NCBI GenBank assembly: GCA_027366525.1
Contig: DAHXKG010000006.1
Coordinates: 105,017 to 169,016 of the forward strand
DNA length: 64,000 nucleotides
DNA from: a candidate division FCPU426 bacterium
GTDB lineage: Bacteria > Oederibacteriota > Muellerivitia > Muellerivitales > DAHXKG01
Direction of reading: 5' to 3'
Shown: one piece after another, positions 44,086 through 53,432 of the stretch
Position numbering within the stretch: the stretch's first letter is position 1
Layout: each line of letters begins with the position of its first letter
Program-made: the position numbers and the translations under genes
Notes under the pieces: model-generated
The model's input: only the letters and a program-made list of their open reading frames with translations
Database searches by the model: none
Told to the model about the DNA's origin: nothing

Positions 44086-45424
44086 GGAAGGCATTCATGC
44101 CCATTTGACGCAGTAACTTTTCGGCATGATTTTCATTTTTCATCATTTTTTTCATTAAATCATATTGTTTGAGAAGAATATTGATATCTTCAGGGCGTGT
44201 GCCACTACCTTGAGCAATTCTTTTTTTCCGTGAGCCATCGAGTAATTGGGGAAATTGACGTTCTTGCGGAGTCATAGAAAGCAGAATGGCCTCCAGTTGA
44301 TTGAATTTTTTTTCATTAGGAGCATTTTGAGCGATTTGATTTTTCATTTGAACATCTCCCGGCAGCATGGAAATCATATCTTGAAGGGATCCCATTTTTT
44401 TTAGTTGTCGTAGTTGATCTAAAAAATGATTTAAATTAAAACTTTTCGCTTGGGCTAGTTTAAGTTTATCTAATTGTTGCTTCTCGTTGTTTTTTTCTAT
44501 TTTTTCGATTAGGGTTAATATATCACCCATACCTAGAATTCGCGAGGCGATGCGATCTGGATAAAAGGGTTCTAGGCCATCCATTTTTTCACTGGTTCCT
44601 ACAAATAAAATGGGAAGTTCGGTAGTAGAGGTGATTGATAAAATAGCTCCGCCGCGGGCATCACTATCTGCTTTAGTTAAAATAGTACCTGTTAAATGTA
44701 ATTTATTATGAAAAGTAGTTACAACTCGAACAATATCTTGTCCCGCCATGGCATCGGCAACAAATAAGATGTTGCTGGGTTTGACGCGTTGGGCAATGGA
44801 AGTAATTTCCGACATCATGGATTCGTCAACATGTAAACGACCCGCTGTATCTAAAATGAGCATATTACAATTTGATTCAAGGGCAGATTTGACAGCTCGA
44901 ATGCAGACCTCAATGGCCTTTTCTCCAGCCGCTGGTTTGAAAATTGGAACTTGGATTTGTGATGCGAGGACTTCTAATTGCTCAATAGCGGCCGGACGAA
45001 TTAAATCCGCAGCGACTAAACCGGGTTTTCGACCATCCTTTTTATAGTAGTAAGCAAGTTTGGCCGCAGTAGTTGTTTTTCCACTTCCCTGTAACCCAGC
45101 TAATAAAATTAAAGTAGGAGGAGCGGGCGCAAATTTTAGTCGAGTTGAAGTTTTATCTTTAGGCGTTAAAATATTGATGAGTTCGCTTTGAACGATTTTA
45201 ATGAAAACTTGGCCAGGTGTTAAACTAAGTGCCACTTCTTTACCAAGTGATTTTTGTTTGATTTTTTCCAAAAATTTTTGAATGGCTTCAAGATGAACGT
45301 CGGCTTCTAGAAGAGAAGCCCGAATTTGTTTAAGTGTTTCTTCGATGTTTTGTTCAGTTAATTTTCCTTGCCCGCGAAGATTTTTGAAAATTCCCTGTAA
45401 TTTTTCAGTTATGGATTCAAACAT
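44066..45424 (-). CDS. ffh: Signal recognition particle protein Ffh
   Basis: GTPase that binds signal sequences and 4.5S RNA for membrane targeting. The start is the ATG giving MFESITEKL, eight bases after AAAGGAG; the longer frame adds 39 residues from the neighbouring gene. The N domain is followed by G-domain P-loop GLQGSGKTTT (about 109-118), DTAGRLHVDE, and TKAD in place of TKLD. The methionine-rich M domain has GSRKKRIAQGSGT for RNA binding. The 452-aa length is normal. Confidence 0.95.
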   Translation of the reverse strand: MFESITEKLQGIFKNLRGQGKLTEQNIEETLKQIRASLLEADVHLEAIQKFLEKIKQKSLGKEVALSLTPGQVFIKIVQSELINILTPKDKTSTRLKFAPAPPTLILLAGLQGSGKTTTAAKLAYYYKKDGRKPGLVAADLIRPAAIEQLEVLASQIQVPIFKPAAGEKAIEVCIRAVKSALESNCNMLILDTAGRLHVDESMMSEITSIAQRVKPSNILFVADAMAGQDIVRVVTTFHNKLHLTGTILTKADSDARGGAILSITSTTELPILFVGTSEKMDGLEPFYPDRIASRILGMGDILTLIEKIEKNNEKQQLDKLKLAQAKSFNLNHFLDQLRQLKKMGSLQDMISMLPGDVQMKNQIAQNAPNEKKFNQLEAILLSMTPQERQFPQLLDGSRKKRIAQGSGTRPEDINILLKQYDLMKKMMKNENHAEKLLRQMGMNAFPKRPPF

Positions 45425-45437
45425 TAAAAATACTCCT

Positions 45438-47426
45438 TTATTTTGATAAATAAAAATGTTTCTGAACGACGAGACATGGGCTTCGATCTTGTTGTATGAC
45501 AGCTTTGTAAAAAGCCAATAATTTTTGATAAGGTTTCCCAAGACGGATTAATGGTCGTTTAAATCTCAGACGTTGGGTATCAATTAAAGTTCCAAATTGA
45601 ATTTTTGAATGTGAAGTAAAGTTGACAATTGCATTTGAAAAAGTGAGATCATTAGGGCGATGTTTAACTTTGTATTGATAAGGCAGTTGAACAATGATTC
45701 TAGAAATTGAATTGAAATTTTGAGAGAGTGCGACTGGATTTTTTCGATATAAGGTTAAAGAGCTTAATAGCATTTCAATATTTCCAAAAGTTGGAAAATA
45801 AAAATAAAATTTTCCATTATTTAAAAAGTGGGCATAATGTGCGACTTGGAATTGGTAATGAATTTTAAATGGATGCGAAAGCTTTTTGTAATTTTGTCCG
45901 TTATATGATAATAATTTCGCATTCGGGAACTGAGTTGCAAGACCTTTTTGAACCAGCATTTTTCTTTCAAGCGGATTAGTTTCTCTGAAAAATTTTCTTA
46001 AAGCTAAATCTTCTGATCCATATGCGCGCAAAGTTACGGTACAAGTTAAGGTTCCCTCGTTTGAAATGCGCATGATGATATCTCGTTCTACGTAGTTGTT
46101 CTTTAAATTGAAGTTAGGCGTTTTAATCCATTGCAGTGTTCGTTTGACGGCTAGGGCAGGCACATCAAGTGCTGAATAGGGCAGAACATTAGGAGCTGCA
46201 AGGGCTTCGGATGGGTCTAACCAGATGAACTTGGTATTGGTGGGAACACGTATTAAAATGCCATTGAATTGGGCTAGTGTAGGGGTTTCAGGATTGAGAT
46301 TACCATCAAATGAATTACGATAAAGGTACATGGTTGGTGAGAAATGATTTTTTTTAAGAATCCAGTAAAAGATCAAAGCTTTATCTAGCGAGGAACCCAG
46401 GTGACTTTTAACGATTGATTTTAATGAACGTAGTGGATCTAAGTAAATTGGTAAATCCGTATTTACCCATTTTATTTTTCTGTCCATCCTTTCTTTCAAT
46501 TTCAAAATTTCTTGAAATGGCGTATGAAATGAACCGGATTTAACAGGTTTGAAAAATTGAACAACATGGGTGAATGGACTTTGAGCCGATAAGAGCGGGC
46601 GTATGCGCTTAAGAAAAGGTTTCAGGGCACTTTCCCAACTGGGGTGGATGGTTAAGGAAATCATAGAGGATAAATCTTGAATTGGTGGATCAAATGCCTC
46701 CTGCGCAAGCCCCGGTTCATATTTATTATATATAAACTGGAAAAGGTATTGCGCATTGTGTTTTTTCTGAACGATCTGCAAAACTGGATAATTGGGTGGA
46801 CGCGTAACATAAAGATTTAAAGAGCGGGGATACGCAATATCCAATTCTCGTTTTAAACTTGGGAAGAAGCTTTGCCACTGAAAAGCAAAACTTGAGTCTA
46901 ACCATGGACTGGAAGAGTGTGTTGATTTATGGTTATTTAAGTAAGGTTTTAAAATGTATTGAATATCAACCAGATCATTTTTTTGAACATGTGGATACAG
47001 GAGCATTTTGATTTGAGATAAGGCTCCGGTTTCATGGGGGATAAGAGGAACCCATTTTGGAATAATAGATTGATGTTCTTCCAATTGTCCGTCATGAAAA
47101 TGATATTTTTCAAATTTAAGTATTGTTACTTTTTCAACTTGGTGATTAATGACCAGTAAAGGCTTATCGGAACGTGGGGCAAGATGAAAGAGCTTTAAAA
47201 GATGTACAGTTAATCGAATGTTTCCGTTTTTGTGAAAATAAGCTTGAGCTTGATCCAAGACAGTTAATTCCGAAGGTGGATTGGGTGTATGCAAAATAGT
47301 GCTCACCTTTTTCAACCAATATGGAGGTGGAGATGAACTGGATCGAATTTCAGAGGAGGTTGTTAAACAACCGGAGATCCAAATAAGTCCGAATATTCCT
47401 ATAATTAAAAAGATCCGCCGATTCAA
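45438..47426 (-). CDS. Lipoprotein with DUF3857-like and degenerate transglutaminase-like domain
   Basis: A 662-aa predicted lipoprotein: signal peptide with lipobox ISGC (Cys20). A DUF3857-like beta region (about 50-300) precedes a transglutaminase-core-like segment at 330-410. The usual GDCKD motif of the core reads GSSLD (344-348), so the catalytic cysteine is a serine, and the usual FNH histidine is glycine (FNGILIRV, G389). The Asp motif WLDP is kept (D404). The protein is therefore probably not a transglutaminase or peptidase but a binding or scaffold protein on the envelope. It overlaps rpe upstream by four bases. Confidence 0.7.
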   Translation of the reverse strand: MNRRIFLIIGIFGLIWISGCLTTSSEIRSSSSPPPYWLKKVSTILHTPNPPSELTVLDQAQAYFHKNGNIRLTVHLLKLFHLAPRSDKPLLVINHQVEKVTILKFEKYHFHDGQLEEHQSIIPKWVPLIPHETGALSQIKMLLYPHVQKNDLVDIQYILKPYLNNHKSTHSSSPWLDSSFAFQWQSFFPSLKRELDIAYPRSLNLYVTRPPNYPVLQIVQKKHNAQYLFQFIYNKYEPGLAQEAFDPPIQDLSSMISLTIHPSWESALKPFLKRIRPLLSAQSPFTHVVQFFKPVKSGSFHTPFQEILKLKERMDRKIKWVNTDLPIYLDPLRSLKSIVKSHLGSSLDKALIFYWILKKNHFSPTMYLYRNSFDGNLNPETPTLAQFNGILIRVPTNTKFIWLDPSEALAAPNVLPYSALDVPALAVKRTLQWIKTPNFNLKNNYVERDIIMRISNEGTLTCTVTLRAYGSEDLALRKFFRETNPLERKMLVQKGLATQFPNAKLLSYNGQNYKKLSHPFKIHYQFQVAHYAHFLNNGKFYFYFPTFGNIEMLLSSLTLYRKNPVALSQNFNSISRIIVQLPYQYKVKHRPNDLTFSNAIVNFTSHSKIQFGTLIDTQRLRFKRPLIRLGKPYQKLLAFYKAVIQQDRSPCLVVQKHFYLSK

Positions 47427-48085
47427 CGCGGTCCCCTCCCTCGTAAGGATTGTATGGCTTCTTTCATATCAGGTGATTTGAAAATAGCAGTGGCAGCAAC
47501 TAAAATATTGGCTCCAGCTTCAAGGACTTGAGGGGCAGTTTGAGTTGAAATCCCGCCGTCAACAGCAATGTCAAGTTCAAGGCCTTCCTGCTCCATCCAT
47601 TTTTTAAAGCGACTAATTTTAGGAAGAACCTCAGGCATAAAGGATTGACCGGCAAATCCAGGGAACACCGACATGAATAAAACATAATCAAGATGTTTGG
47701 CAAAAGGTTTCAATTTTTCCTCAGAGGTGTCGGGTTTAATAACCATACCTGGACAACAGTGGTTTTGTCGAATTAAGTTGATTGTTTGGAATGGATTTAG
47801 TGAGGCTTCAAAGTGAAAAGAAAGATAAGTGGTTCCAGCTTTTGAAAATTCAGGGATGTATTGATCAGGAGTATTAATCATTAGGTGAGAATCAATCGGA
47901 ACCGATAACCTGTTTTTTAAGCTGGAAACAACAGGCGCTCCAAAGGTCAGGTTCGGAACAAAATGACCATCCATCACATCCATATGTATCCAGTCAGCAC
48001 CTGCTTCAATTACCTTTTGACATTCAGTTAATAAGTTTCCCAAATCTGCCGATAGAATGGAGGCTGATATTTTTATGGGTTTCAT
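47423..48085 (-). CDS. rpe: Ribulose-phosphate 3-epimerase
   Basis: Pentose phosphate pathway TIM-barrel metalloenzyme of 220 aa. ATG chosen six bases after AAGGAT; the TTG five codons upstream has no site. Motifs SASILSADLGNL, HMDVMDGHFVPNLTFG (metal ligands), SHLMI, SVFPGFAGQSF and VDGGI are all present. It overlaps the downstream lipoprotein gene by four bases and lies 11 bases after the PASTA gene, so it is part of a minus-strand operon running from rlmN to ffh. Confidence 0.95.
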   Translation of the reverse strand: MKPIKISASILSADLGNLLTECQKVIEAGADWIHMDVMDGHFVPNLTFGAPVVSSLKNRLSVPIDSHLMINTPDQYIPEFSKAGTTYLSFHFEASLNPFQTINLIRQNHCCPGMVIKPDTSEEKLKPFAKHLDYVLFMSVFPGFAGQSFMPEVLPKISRFKKWMEQEGLELDIAVDGGISTQTAPQVLEAGANILVAATAIFKSPDMKEAIQSLRGRGPR

Positions 48086-48096
48086 GATTACATCCT

Positions 48097-49104
48097 TCAA
48101 TTGGGAATGGAAATTTCCTCGAAAAATTGTTGATTAAGATAAATTTCTGCTTCAGCTCTGCCGTGAATAGTTACTCCCAATTTAATTTCAGAACCAGGTT
48201 TTTTCATTTTATCATAAATAGTTCTAGTGCCTGTATTATCTAAAATGTCAATTTGAACACGATGGACAGTGGGACCGGGGACAGTAAACTTAATAGTGCG
48301 GTATCGTGCTTTCTCATTTTTATCCGAACTCGTGTCGCTAATAACGAGAGCTACAGTATTGTGAGGAGAAATTTCTGATCCTGGAAGTGGTTTTTCTTGG
48401 AGAATGGTTTCAGGCAAAAGGGTATCATTAATTTGTACTTTAATATTTTTAATAATAATGCCTAAAGGTCTTAAAAGTCGAAAGGCTTTGTTTAAGGATT
48501 GATTAATCAGATTAGGCATCACATAGTGTAGCTTAGGAGTTCCGCTGGAGAGTAATAAATCAATTTTAGTATTTGAGGGAACCACGATATTAGAAGGTGG
48601 ATATTGAGATAAAACCACTTCTGCAGGAATGTAAGCAGAAGGTATATAAGATTCATTTCCAGTGCGTAAATGATCTTGGGCGAGTGTAATTTCTGCTTGC
48701 GGATAGGAGAGCCCAATAACCGATGGGATAATTTCCTTGGGATTTCCGCGACTTAAAATAGCACTAACCGGTTGTCCAATTTTCAAGTAACTATTAGCAA
48801 CCGGAATTTGTACCGAGATAAGTCCTTTAGGAACATATTCATCATATTGCGATCGAAGCAGGCTGAATTTTAATCCTTTGGCATGAAGTTTTCGAATGGC
48901 TTCCATAGGGGTGAGACCTACAATTTGTGGAACTACAAGGGGTTGAATTTGATTGGTAATTTTCAAGGCAATCCATCCACAGAGGATGGTAATGACAACT
49001 AATTGAGTCAGCAGTTTTCCAGCTCGGATTAAAAGCGACTTTTCTTTGGAATTAGGTGATACAAGAAGATCAGAAGTATTCATTTTACTTAATTTAGGAT
49101 TCAT
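48097..49104 (-). CDS. Membrane-anchored PASTA-domain protein
   Basis: A 335-aa protein with one N-terminal helix (about 30-50) and three PASTA repeats outside (starting near VPQIVGLTPMEAIRKL, IPSVIGLSYPQAEITL and MPNLINQSLNKAFRLL), then a C-terminal beta domain. PASTA domains bind peptidoglycan or beta-lactams; here there is no kinase or transpeptidase domain. It overlaps rlmN by four bases and is followed by rpe. In many bacteria a PASTA kinase lies beside rpe and rlmN, so this may be a kinase-less relic or variant of that locus. Confidence 0.85.
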   Translation of the reverse strand: MNPKLSKMNTSDLLVSPNSKEKSLLIRAGKLLTQLVVITILCGWIALKITNQIQPLVVPQIVGLTPMEAIRKLHAKGLKFSLLRSQYDEYVPKGLISVQIPVANSYLKIGQPVSAILSRGNPKEIIPSVIGLSYPQAEITLAQDHLRTGNESYIPSAYIPAEVVLSQYPPSNIVVPSNTKIDLLLSSGTPKLHYVMPNLINQSLNKAFRLLRPLGIIIKNIKVQINDTLLPETILQEKPLPGSEISPHNTVALVISDTSSDKNEKARYRTIKFTVPGPTVHRVQIDILDNTGTRTIYDKMKKPGSEIKLGVTIHGRAEAEIYLNQQFFEEISIPN

Positions 49105-50267
49105 GTAATCGAAGGGAGTGCAGTTGTAGGTGAATTAGGAATAAGTTTTTTAAGTCCTAATTGTCCACAAGCAGCTGATATATCTAGCCCTTTCCTTTCT
49201 CGAATAAATACTGGGAGTCCTTTGGATTTTAAAACGGCTTTGAATTTTTGTATTTGAGTTTCATCGGAACTTTCAAATGGAAGTGATGGAACAGGATTAT
49301 AACGAATAAGATTAATTTTGCAAAGGAGATCACGACAGTACTCCGCCAATTGCTCTGCGTCTTGAATTTGATCATTTATATTTTTTAAGAGAATATATTC
49401 AAAAGTGACTGGCAGACGTCTTACAAAAGTATATTTTCGTATTATCTTTTTTAATTGTTCTAAGGAATTGGTGCGCGCAATCGGTATTAATGAATTGCGA
49501 ATTACAGTATTGGCGGAATGCAAAGAAATGGCTAAAGAGGTTGGCCAATCATCATGAATAAATCGTTTAAGTGGCTCAAGGAGTCCGGAACTAGAGATTG
49601 TGATACGCTTGCGACCTAGATTTATTCCATCAGTATCATTTAAGATTTTCATAGCTTGATAAGTTGCCTCATAGTTATCTAAGGGTTCACCCATTCCCAT
49701 TACTACTACATTGCTGAAATGAATTTGAGAATCACGTTGCATTTCAAGAATTTGCATTATAATTTCTGCAGTTGAAAGATTTTGTGCAAATCGAGGAATA
49801 CCAGTGGCGCAAAACTTGCACTTGATTTTACATCCCGCTTGTGTTGATACACAAGCGGTATATCGTGATATTGCTTTCTTTTTATATCCCATGGGAATCA
49901 GCACACTTTCAATTACTTCGCTACTAGTGTCTGAGAGAGAGCTTGGAATTTTCCATAGATATTTAACAGTGCCATCTTCTGAAATTTGTTTGGCGTGAAG
50001 TTCTGCACAATTAAAAGTGAATTTTTCTTTTAAAAAAGATTGTGTTTTTTGAGCGAGGTTGGTCATCTGATTGAAATCCATCACTTGTTTTTGATAAATC
50101 CAAGAAAAGACTTGTTTGCTGGTGTAAGCGGGCAAATCCCATTGTTTGAACATCATTTTTAATTGATTTTGAGTATAATTGTAAATATAAAGAGGTGTTT
50201 CCAAGCGATTCCCCAATGCGTTATTTAAATTCCATTTGAGTCGAAGTTTCTTCAGAAAACGTTTCAA
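49101..50267 (-). CDS. rlmN: 23S rRNA/tRNA adenine-2 methyltransferase RlmN
   Basis: Radical SAM enzyme methylating A2503 of 23S rRNA and some tRNAs. The cluster motif CxxxCxxC is in TQAGCKIKCKFCATG, GMGEPLDNY follows, and the C-terminal catalytic cysteine is in SAACGQLG. The N-terminal RNA-binding accessory domain is present. The 388-aa length includes a slightly long N-terminus of about 25 residues. It is the first core gene to the left of the accessory island and is transcribed away from it. Confidence 0.94.
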   Translation of the reverse strand: MKRFLKKLRLKWNLNNALGNRLETPLYIYNYTQNQLKMMFKQWDLPAYTSKQVFSWIYQKQVMDFNQMTNLAQKTQSFLKEKFTFNCAELHAKQISEDGTVKYLWKIPSSLSDTSSEVIESVLIPMGYKKKAISRYTACVSTQAGCKIKCKFCATGIPRFAQNLSTAEIIMQILEMQRDSQIHFSNVVVMGMGEPLDNYEATYQAMKILNDTDGINLGRKRITISSSGLLEPLKRFIHDDWPTSLAISLHSANTVIRNSLIPIARTNSLEQLKKIIRKYTFVRRLPVTFEYILLKNINDQIQDAEQLAEYCRDLLCKINLIRYNPVPSLPFESSDETQIQKFKAVLKSKGLPVFIRERKGLDISAACGQLGLKKLIPNSPTTALPSIT

Positions 50268-50441
50268 ACAAAGGTTAGTTTAAATCTGAATTGTAACAAT
50301 ATGACGTGAGTACTGCAAGGGGGAGATTAGAACTAAATATAACAATGAGCACCTTTATGCTTTAAAATTCAAACGAACTTAAATCGATATCAATAAAATA
50401 GTTATGCCAAATGGTTTGAAATTTTTAGTAAACTGGTGTGG

Positions 50442-50485
50442 AAAATTTTGGGAATTATATACATTGGGTATTGAAACGATTTTAG
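50442..50485. repeat. Left copy of 44-bp inverted repeat bounding the accessory island
   Basis: The reverse complement of this stretch matches 55793-55836 at 43 of 44 positions; the single difference is C versus T at position 20 of the repeat. Read outward, toward rlmN, it begins CTAAAATCGTTTCAATAC and contains TATAAT, so it may carry an outward-facing promoter. No matching direct target-site duplication was seen beside either copy. Confidence 0.9.
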
Positions 50486-50512
50486 AGAAAGAAGCCGTTG
50501 GGGGATTGAAAA

Positions 50513-51541
50513 TCAAACAAAATTGGGGTTTAAAAAACTCAATTTGTTTTTTAAATTCCGAGGACAAAACAACTCCTCATTGTTTCCGTCCCAAATAATT
50601 GCAATATTTCTATCTTTGACTAAATAATCTATTAGCCATTCATGTAGCATATCTGGTTTATTTTCAATTACTAAAACCAACTCGACCCGATCAATTTTTT
50701 CCAAGTATTTATATTCATACAACTGTGAAATTCCTTTTCTTACTTGAGAGTGGATATTGTCATCTGTTGAAGATTTCATTTCAAAAATGAAGTTTCTATT
50801 TGCATATTGAGTTGCCAAATCAATGAATTTATTCCGTCGTGGAACAGAACCAGCCTCTCTTATTCTTTGAGCAACTAACTTTGTTAGCCGTTCATGTTTA
50901 GAGTTGGCCCTTTCTTTTTTTGCAATATCTATAATTAATGAATAACTTCCAGCTTTTTTAATTCGCTCTGATGTTTCCCTATATTCTTTTAAATCAAACT
51001 TTTGCGGGAGCAGCGGTTCTGTGTCATCCTTGAAATCAACAAGATCAATCATTTTTGGGAGTTTAAGAAAAACAATCCCATTTTCTCTTTCAGCAATAAG
51101 TCCAACTCGATTTAACCAACTGATAATAGTAGATAAACGCCTTGGGATCATTGATGGTCCAACTGGATCGGTAATTTCATCTATAAAAATTTTGAATTTG
51201 TCTCTACTAATCACCTTTTCAGATTCGAAAAATGGCAACAATCTTTGAATTAGCTTATTATTCAGAACAGCCATCAATAACAATTGCTCTTGATGTTCTT
51301 TATCTGAGTGAACAAATTTTTTACCTAAATATGTTAGTTTGGAACAATTGCCATTTGGTTCATTATCAATAAATCCTAATAGTTCAGCTGCTAACCTGTA
51401 ATATCTGCCTTGCCTCTCAACTTTCCCAATTGCTGTCGCGATACTCTGATAGGTTTGCGCCCCTTTAGATACCGCTAAAACGGATTTAATTACATCATTT
51501 AAATTATCAGCTTGAGGAACCTCTTTGCTTGAGATTTTCAC
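50513..51541 (-). CDS. Predicted type II restriction endonuclease (PD-(D/E)XK)
   Basis: A 342-aa protein, last gene of the island operon. The GTG start directly follows the stop of the second methyltransferase and has a strong GGGGAGGA site. The N-terminal two-thirds look like winged-helix DNA-binding modules (about 15-75 and 95-165). The C-terminal nuclease core has H216/E217 in KHERLTKLVA, D241 in KFIDLATQ and EMK at 254-256 in FIFEMKSST, then ISQLYEYKYL, a pattern of PD-(D/E)XK enzymes. Recognition sequence unknown. The name rests on the fold pattern and linkage to two methyltransferases. Confidence 0.8.
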   Translation of the reverse strand: MKISSKEVPQADNLNDVIKSVLAVSKGAQTYQSIATAIGKVERQGRYYRLAAELLGFIDNEPNGNCSKLTYLGKKFVHSDKEHQEQLLLMAVLNNKLIQRLLPFFESEKVISRDKFKIFIDEITDPVGPSMIPRRLSTIISWLNRVGLIAERENGIVFLKLPKMIDLVDFKDDTEPLLPQKFDLKEYRETSERIKKAGSYSLIIDIAKKERANSKHERLTKLVAQRIREAGSVPRRNKFIDLATQYANRNFIFEMKSSTDDNIHSQVRKGISQLYEYKYLEKIDRVELVLVIENKPDMLHEWLIDYLVKDRNIAIIWDGNNEELFCPRNLKNKLSFLNPNFV

Positions 51542-52603
51542 CTAATCCTCCCCAACGAATAAATATTCTTTTACATGATTGTTATTGTTGTTCACTTTGT
51601 GAGAATGGTTACCAAAACTGTATAAATGTTCTTTTTCAAAACATTGAACTTTCTTTTTGAAATTTTTAAGAAGATGTATCATTTCTAATTTATTTGGAAT
51701 TGAATTTGATGAATAAGAAACAACAAGTTTGCTCTTTTTAAAGTGATTAAATAGTTTCTCAAAGGCACTACTTACAGTTTTTTTGGAAGAAAATTCGGTT
51801 GGATAGGATTTAATTTTTTTAGTTAGTGTTGTTTCAACTGGCGGGGTATCTTTCCAATATCTGGAAAAACCTTCAACAAAATGATAACGTCTAACATAAT
51901 CGCAGTCTGAATAAGGACTTACATAAGGTGTATCAATGTATACTAAATCGTAGGGATCTGGGTTTAATTGAAAGACATTTTTATTAAAAGCTTTATTTTC
52001 TTTTTGGTTATCAAAAATTGAAAGGTTGTATACTTTACAGGCTTCAATAAACTGATCTTGTAATGAGATTTTTAAATCTTTTCGAGCATCCCAATTTTTT
52101 CTCCCTGTAAAAGTAAATATACCTCTTGGTCGTTTTTTCATGCACGCCCTTGAAACCGCAGCCAGAGCAAGAGATTTTTTAAACGGGCTTCGAAGCTCTT
52201 GGATGTTGGCCCAGAGGTTATCTAAAAACTCATCTTCTTCGAGAGAAAAAAACATTTCCCCAAATGTGGTTTTTACGAAATTTTTTCTATTTTTATTATT
52301 TTTAAGTAATAAATTTAAATCTTCCGGCGTTAATGGAGAATTCTGATTTACAATCGTTCCATTGGCGATGTGAAAACAAAATCTTAAGAAGTCATTTGAA
52401 TCAACTTTTTTACTCATCTGCTTAAACATAAAAGATACACAGGCAGAGCCACTAAAAGCATCAAGAACATTTTCAAACTTCAATTTTCTTACATTTTCAA
52501 AAATAAACGGAAGCAAGTCTTTTTTGCTTCCCATATATTTTGTATCTGGGAAAACTGGCTGAATTTCAGTAATTGGTAATAATAAGTTCTGCAATTTTTC
52601 CAC
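51542..52603 (-). CDS. D12-class DNA adenine N6-methyltransferase (second of pair)
   Basis: SAM-dependent adenine methyltransferase. The start is uncertain: the frame opens at a TTG at 52651, but a GTG at 52603 or TTG at 52594 gives a more usual N-terminus close to the family opening TKYMGSKKDLLPFI and less overlap with the upstream gene. Motif I is VLDAFSGSACVSFMFK. The catalytic motif IV is DTPY, in YIDTPYVSPYSDCDYVRRYH, a variant of DPPY. It is clearly different from the neighbouring Dam-like enzyme, so it is not a tandem duplicate. Two enzymes suggest an asymmetric target with one adenine modified on each strand. Confidence 0.88.
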   Translation of the reverse strand: MEKLQNLLLPITEIQPVFPDTKYMGSKKDLLPFIFENVRKLKFENVLDAFSGSACVSFMFKQMSKKVDSNDFLRFCFHIANGTIVNQNSPLTPEDLNLLLKNNKNRKNFVKTTFGEMFFSLEEDEFLDNLWANIQELRSPFKKSLALAAVSRACMKKRPRGIFTFTGRKNWDARKDLKISLQDQFIEACKVYNLSIFDNQKENKAFNKNVFQLNPDPYDLVYIDTPYVSPYSDCDYVRRYHFVEGFSRYWKDTPPVETTLTKKIKSYPTEFSSKKTVSSAFEKLFNHFKKSKLVVSYSSNSIPNKLEMIHLLKNFKKKVQCFEKEHLYSFGNHSHKVNNNNNHVKEYLFVGED

Positions 52604-53432
52604 GTTTGTTACCGTGACAATTAATAAATCGATTGGCTTGAACCTTTTCAATTTTAAAACTGGAGTATAAAGAAATTATGAAGGAGTGGTATGAATTACT
52701 AAGCAAAAATTTGCACCCCCTTTGATTTAATTCTTTACAAATAATTGCTAATCTTTCATGATCCTCTCTATAAAAAAAGTTTTTCGTGTAACGCTTAAAG
52801 TCAGAAAACTTTCCAACAGGTAAGTAAGGAGGATCTAAATAAATAAAATCTCCTCGATGAGCAAATTTTCCTAAAGTTTCTAAATAATCCATTACAAAGA
52901 GTTTTGATTTTTTTAATACCCTATTAGCTTTAAAAATTATTTCTGGGTTTGCTAAAGTACAATGCTTAATTTTTCCAAAAGGTACGTTGAATTTTCCATT
53001 TTTGTTAACTCTATACAAACCATTAAAACAGGTTTTATTCAAATAAATAAATCGTGCTGCACGATAAACACATGAAAGCTTAGAAGGCTCTAAGCCACGT
53101 ATTTTGTAATATTCCTTTTCAGATATTTTAAATTTTGCTACGGATCGAAGAAGTTCTTCAGGATAGTCCCGAACCATTCTAAAGCAATTAATTAATTCCT
53201 CATTTGCATCTGTAAGAAAAGCTTCTTGAGGAGCTAAACTCAAAAAGACGGCCCCCCCACCTAGAAATGGCTCAATATATCTATTAAAATTTGTAGGAAT
53301 TCTTGATCTTATTTCTGGTAATAGCTGGGTTTTGCCTCCCGCCCATTTTAAAAAAGGTTTTGCATTGGACAGTTCAATCATGGGGACATCTTTCTGAAAA
53401 AGTTGCAATAAATCATTCATTAAGTTTTGCAT
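52566..53432 (-). CDS. Dam-family D12 DNA adenine N6-methyltransferase (first of pair)
   Basis: A 288-aa enzyme like Dam, DpnM and other D12 methyltransferases. Opening motif FLKWAGGKTQLLP is at 27-39, motif I YIEPFLGGGAVFLSL at about 52-66, the target-recognition-side segment LNKTCFNGLYRVNKNGKF at about 131-148, and motif IV LDPPYLP at 199-205. The ATG directly abuts the stop of the membrane-protein gene. The target could be GATC-like but this cannot be read off the sequence. Its 3' end overlaps the second methyltransferase gene. Confidence 0.92.
   Translation of the reverse strand: MQNLMNDLLQLFQKDVPMIELSNAKPFLKWAGGKTQLLPEIRSRIPTNFNRYIEPFLGGGAVFLSLAPQEAFLTDANEELINCFRMVRDYPEELLRSVAKFKISEKEYYKIRGLEPSKLSCVYRAARFIYLNKTCFNGLYRVNKNGKFNVPFGKIKHCTLANPEIIFKANRVLKKSKLFVMDYLETLGKFAHRGDFIYLDPPYLPVGKFSDFKRYTKNFFYREDHERLAIICKELNQRGCKFLLSNSYHSFIISLYSSFKIEKVQANRFINCHGNKRGKIAELIITNY

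Noticed and set aside
50404-50598. Plus-strand 64-codon frame and an opposing minus-strand frame (50379-50567) near the left inverted repeat
   Set aside because: Neither has a ribosome-binding site, both cross the repeat, and one runs into the end of the nuclease gene. They may only reflect the repeat sequence.
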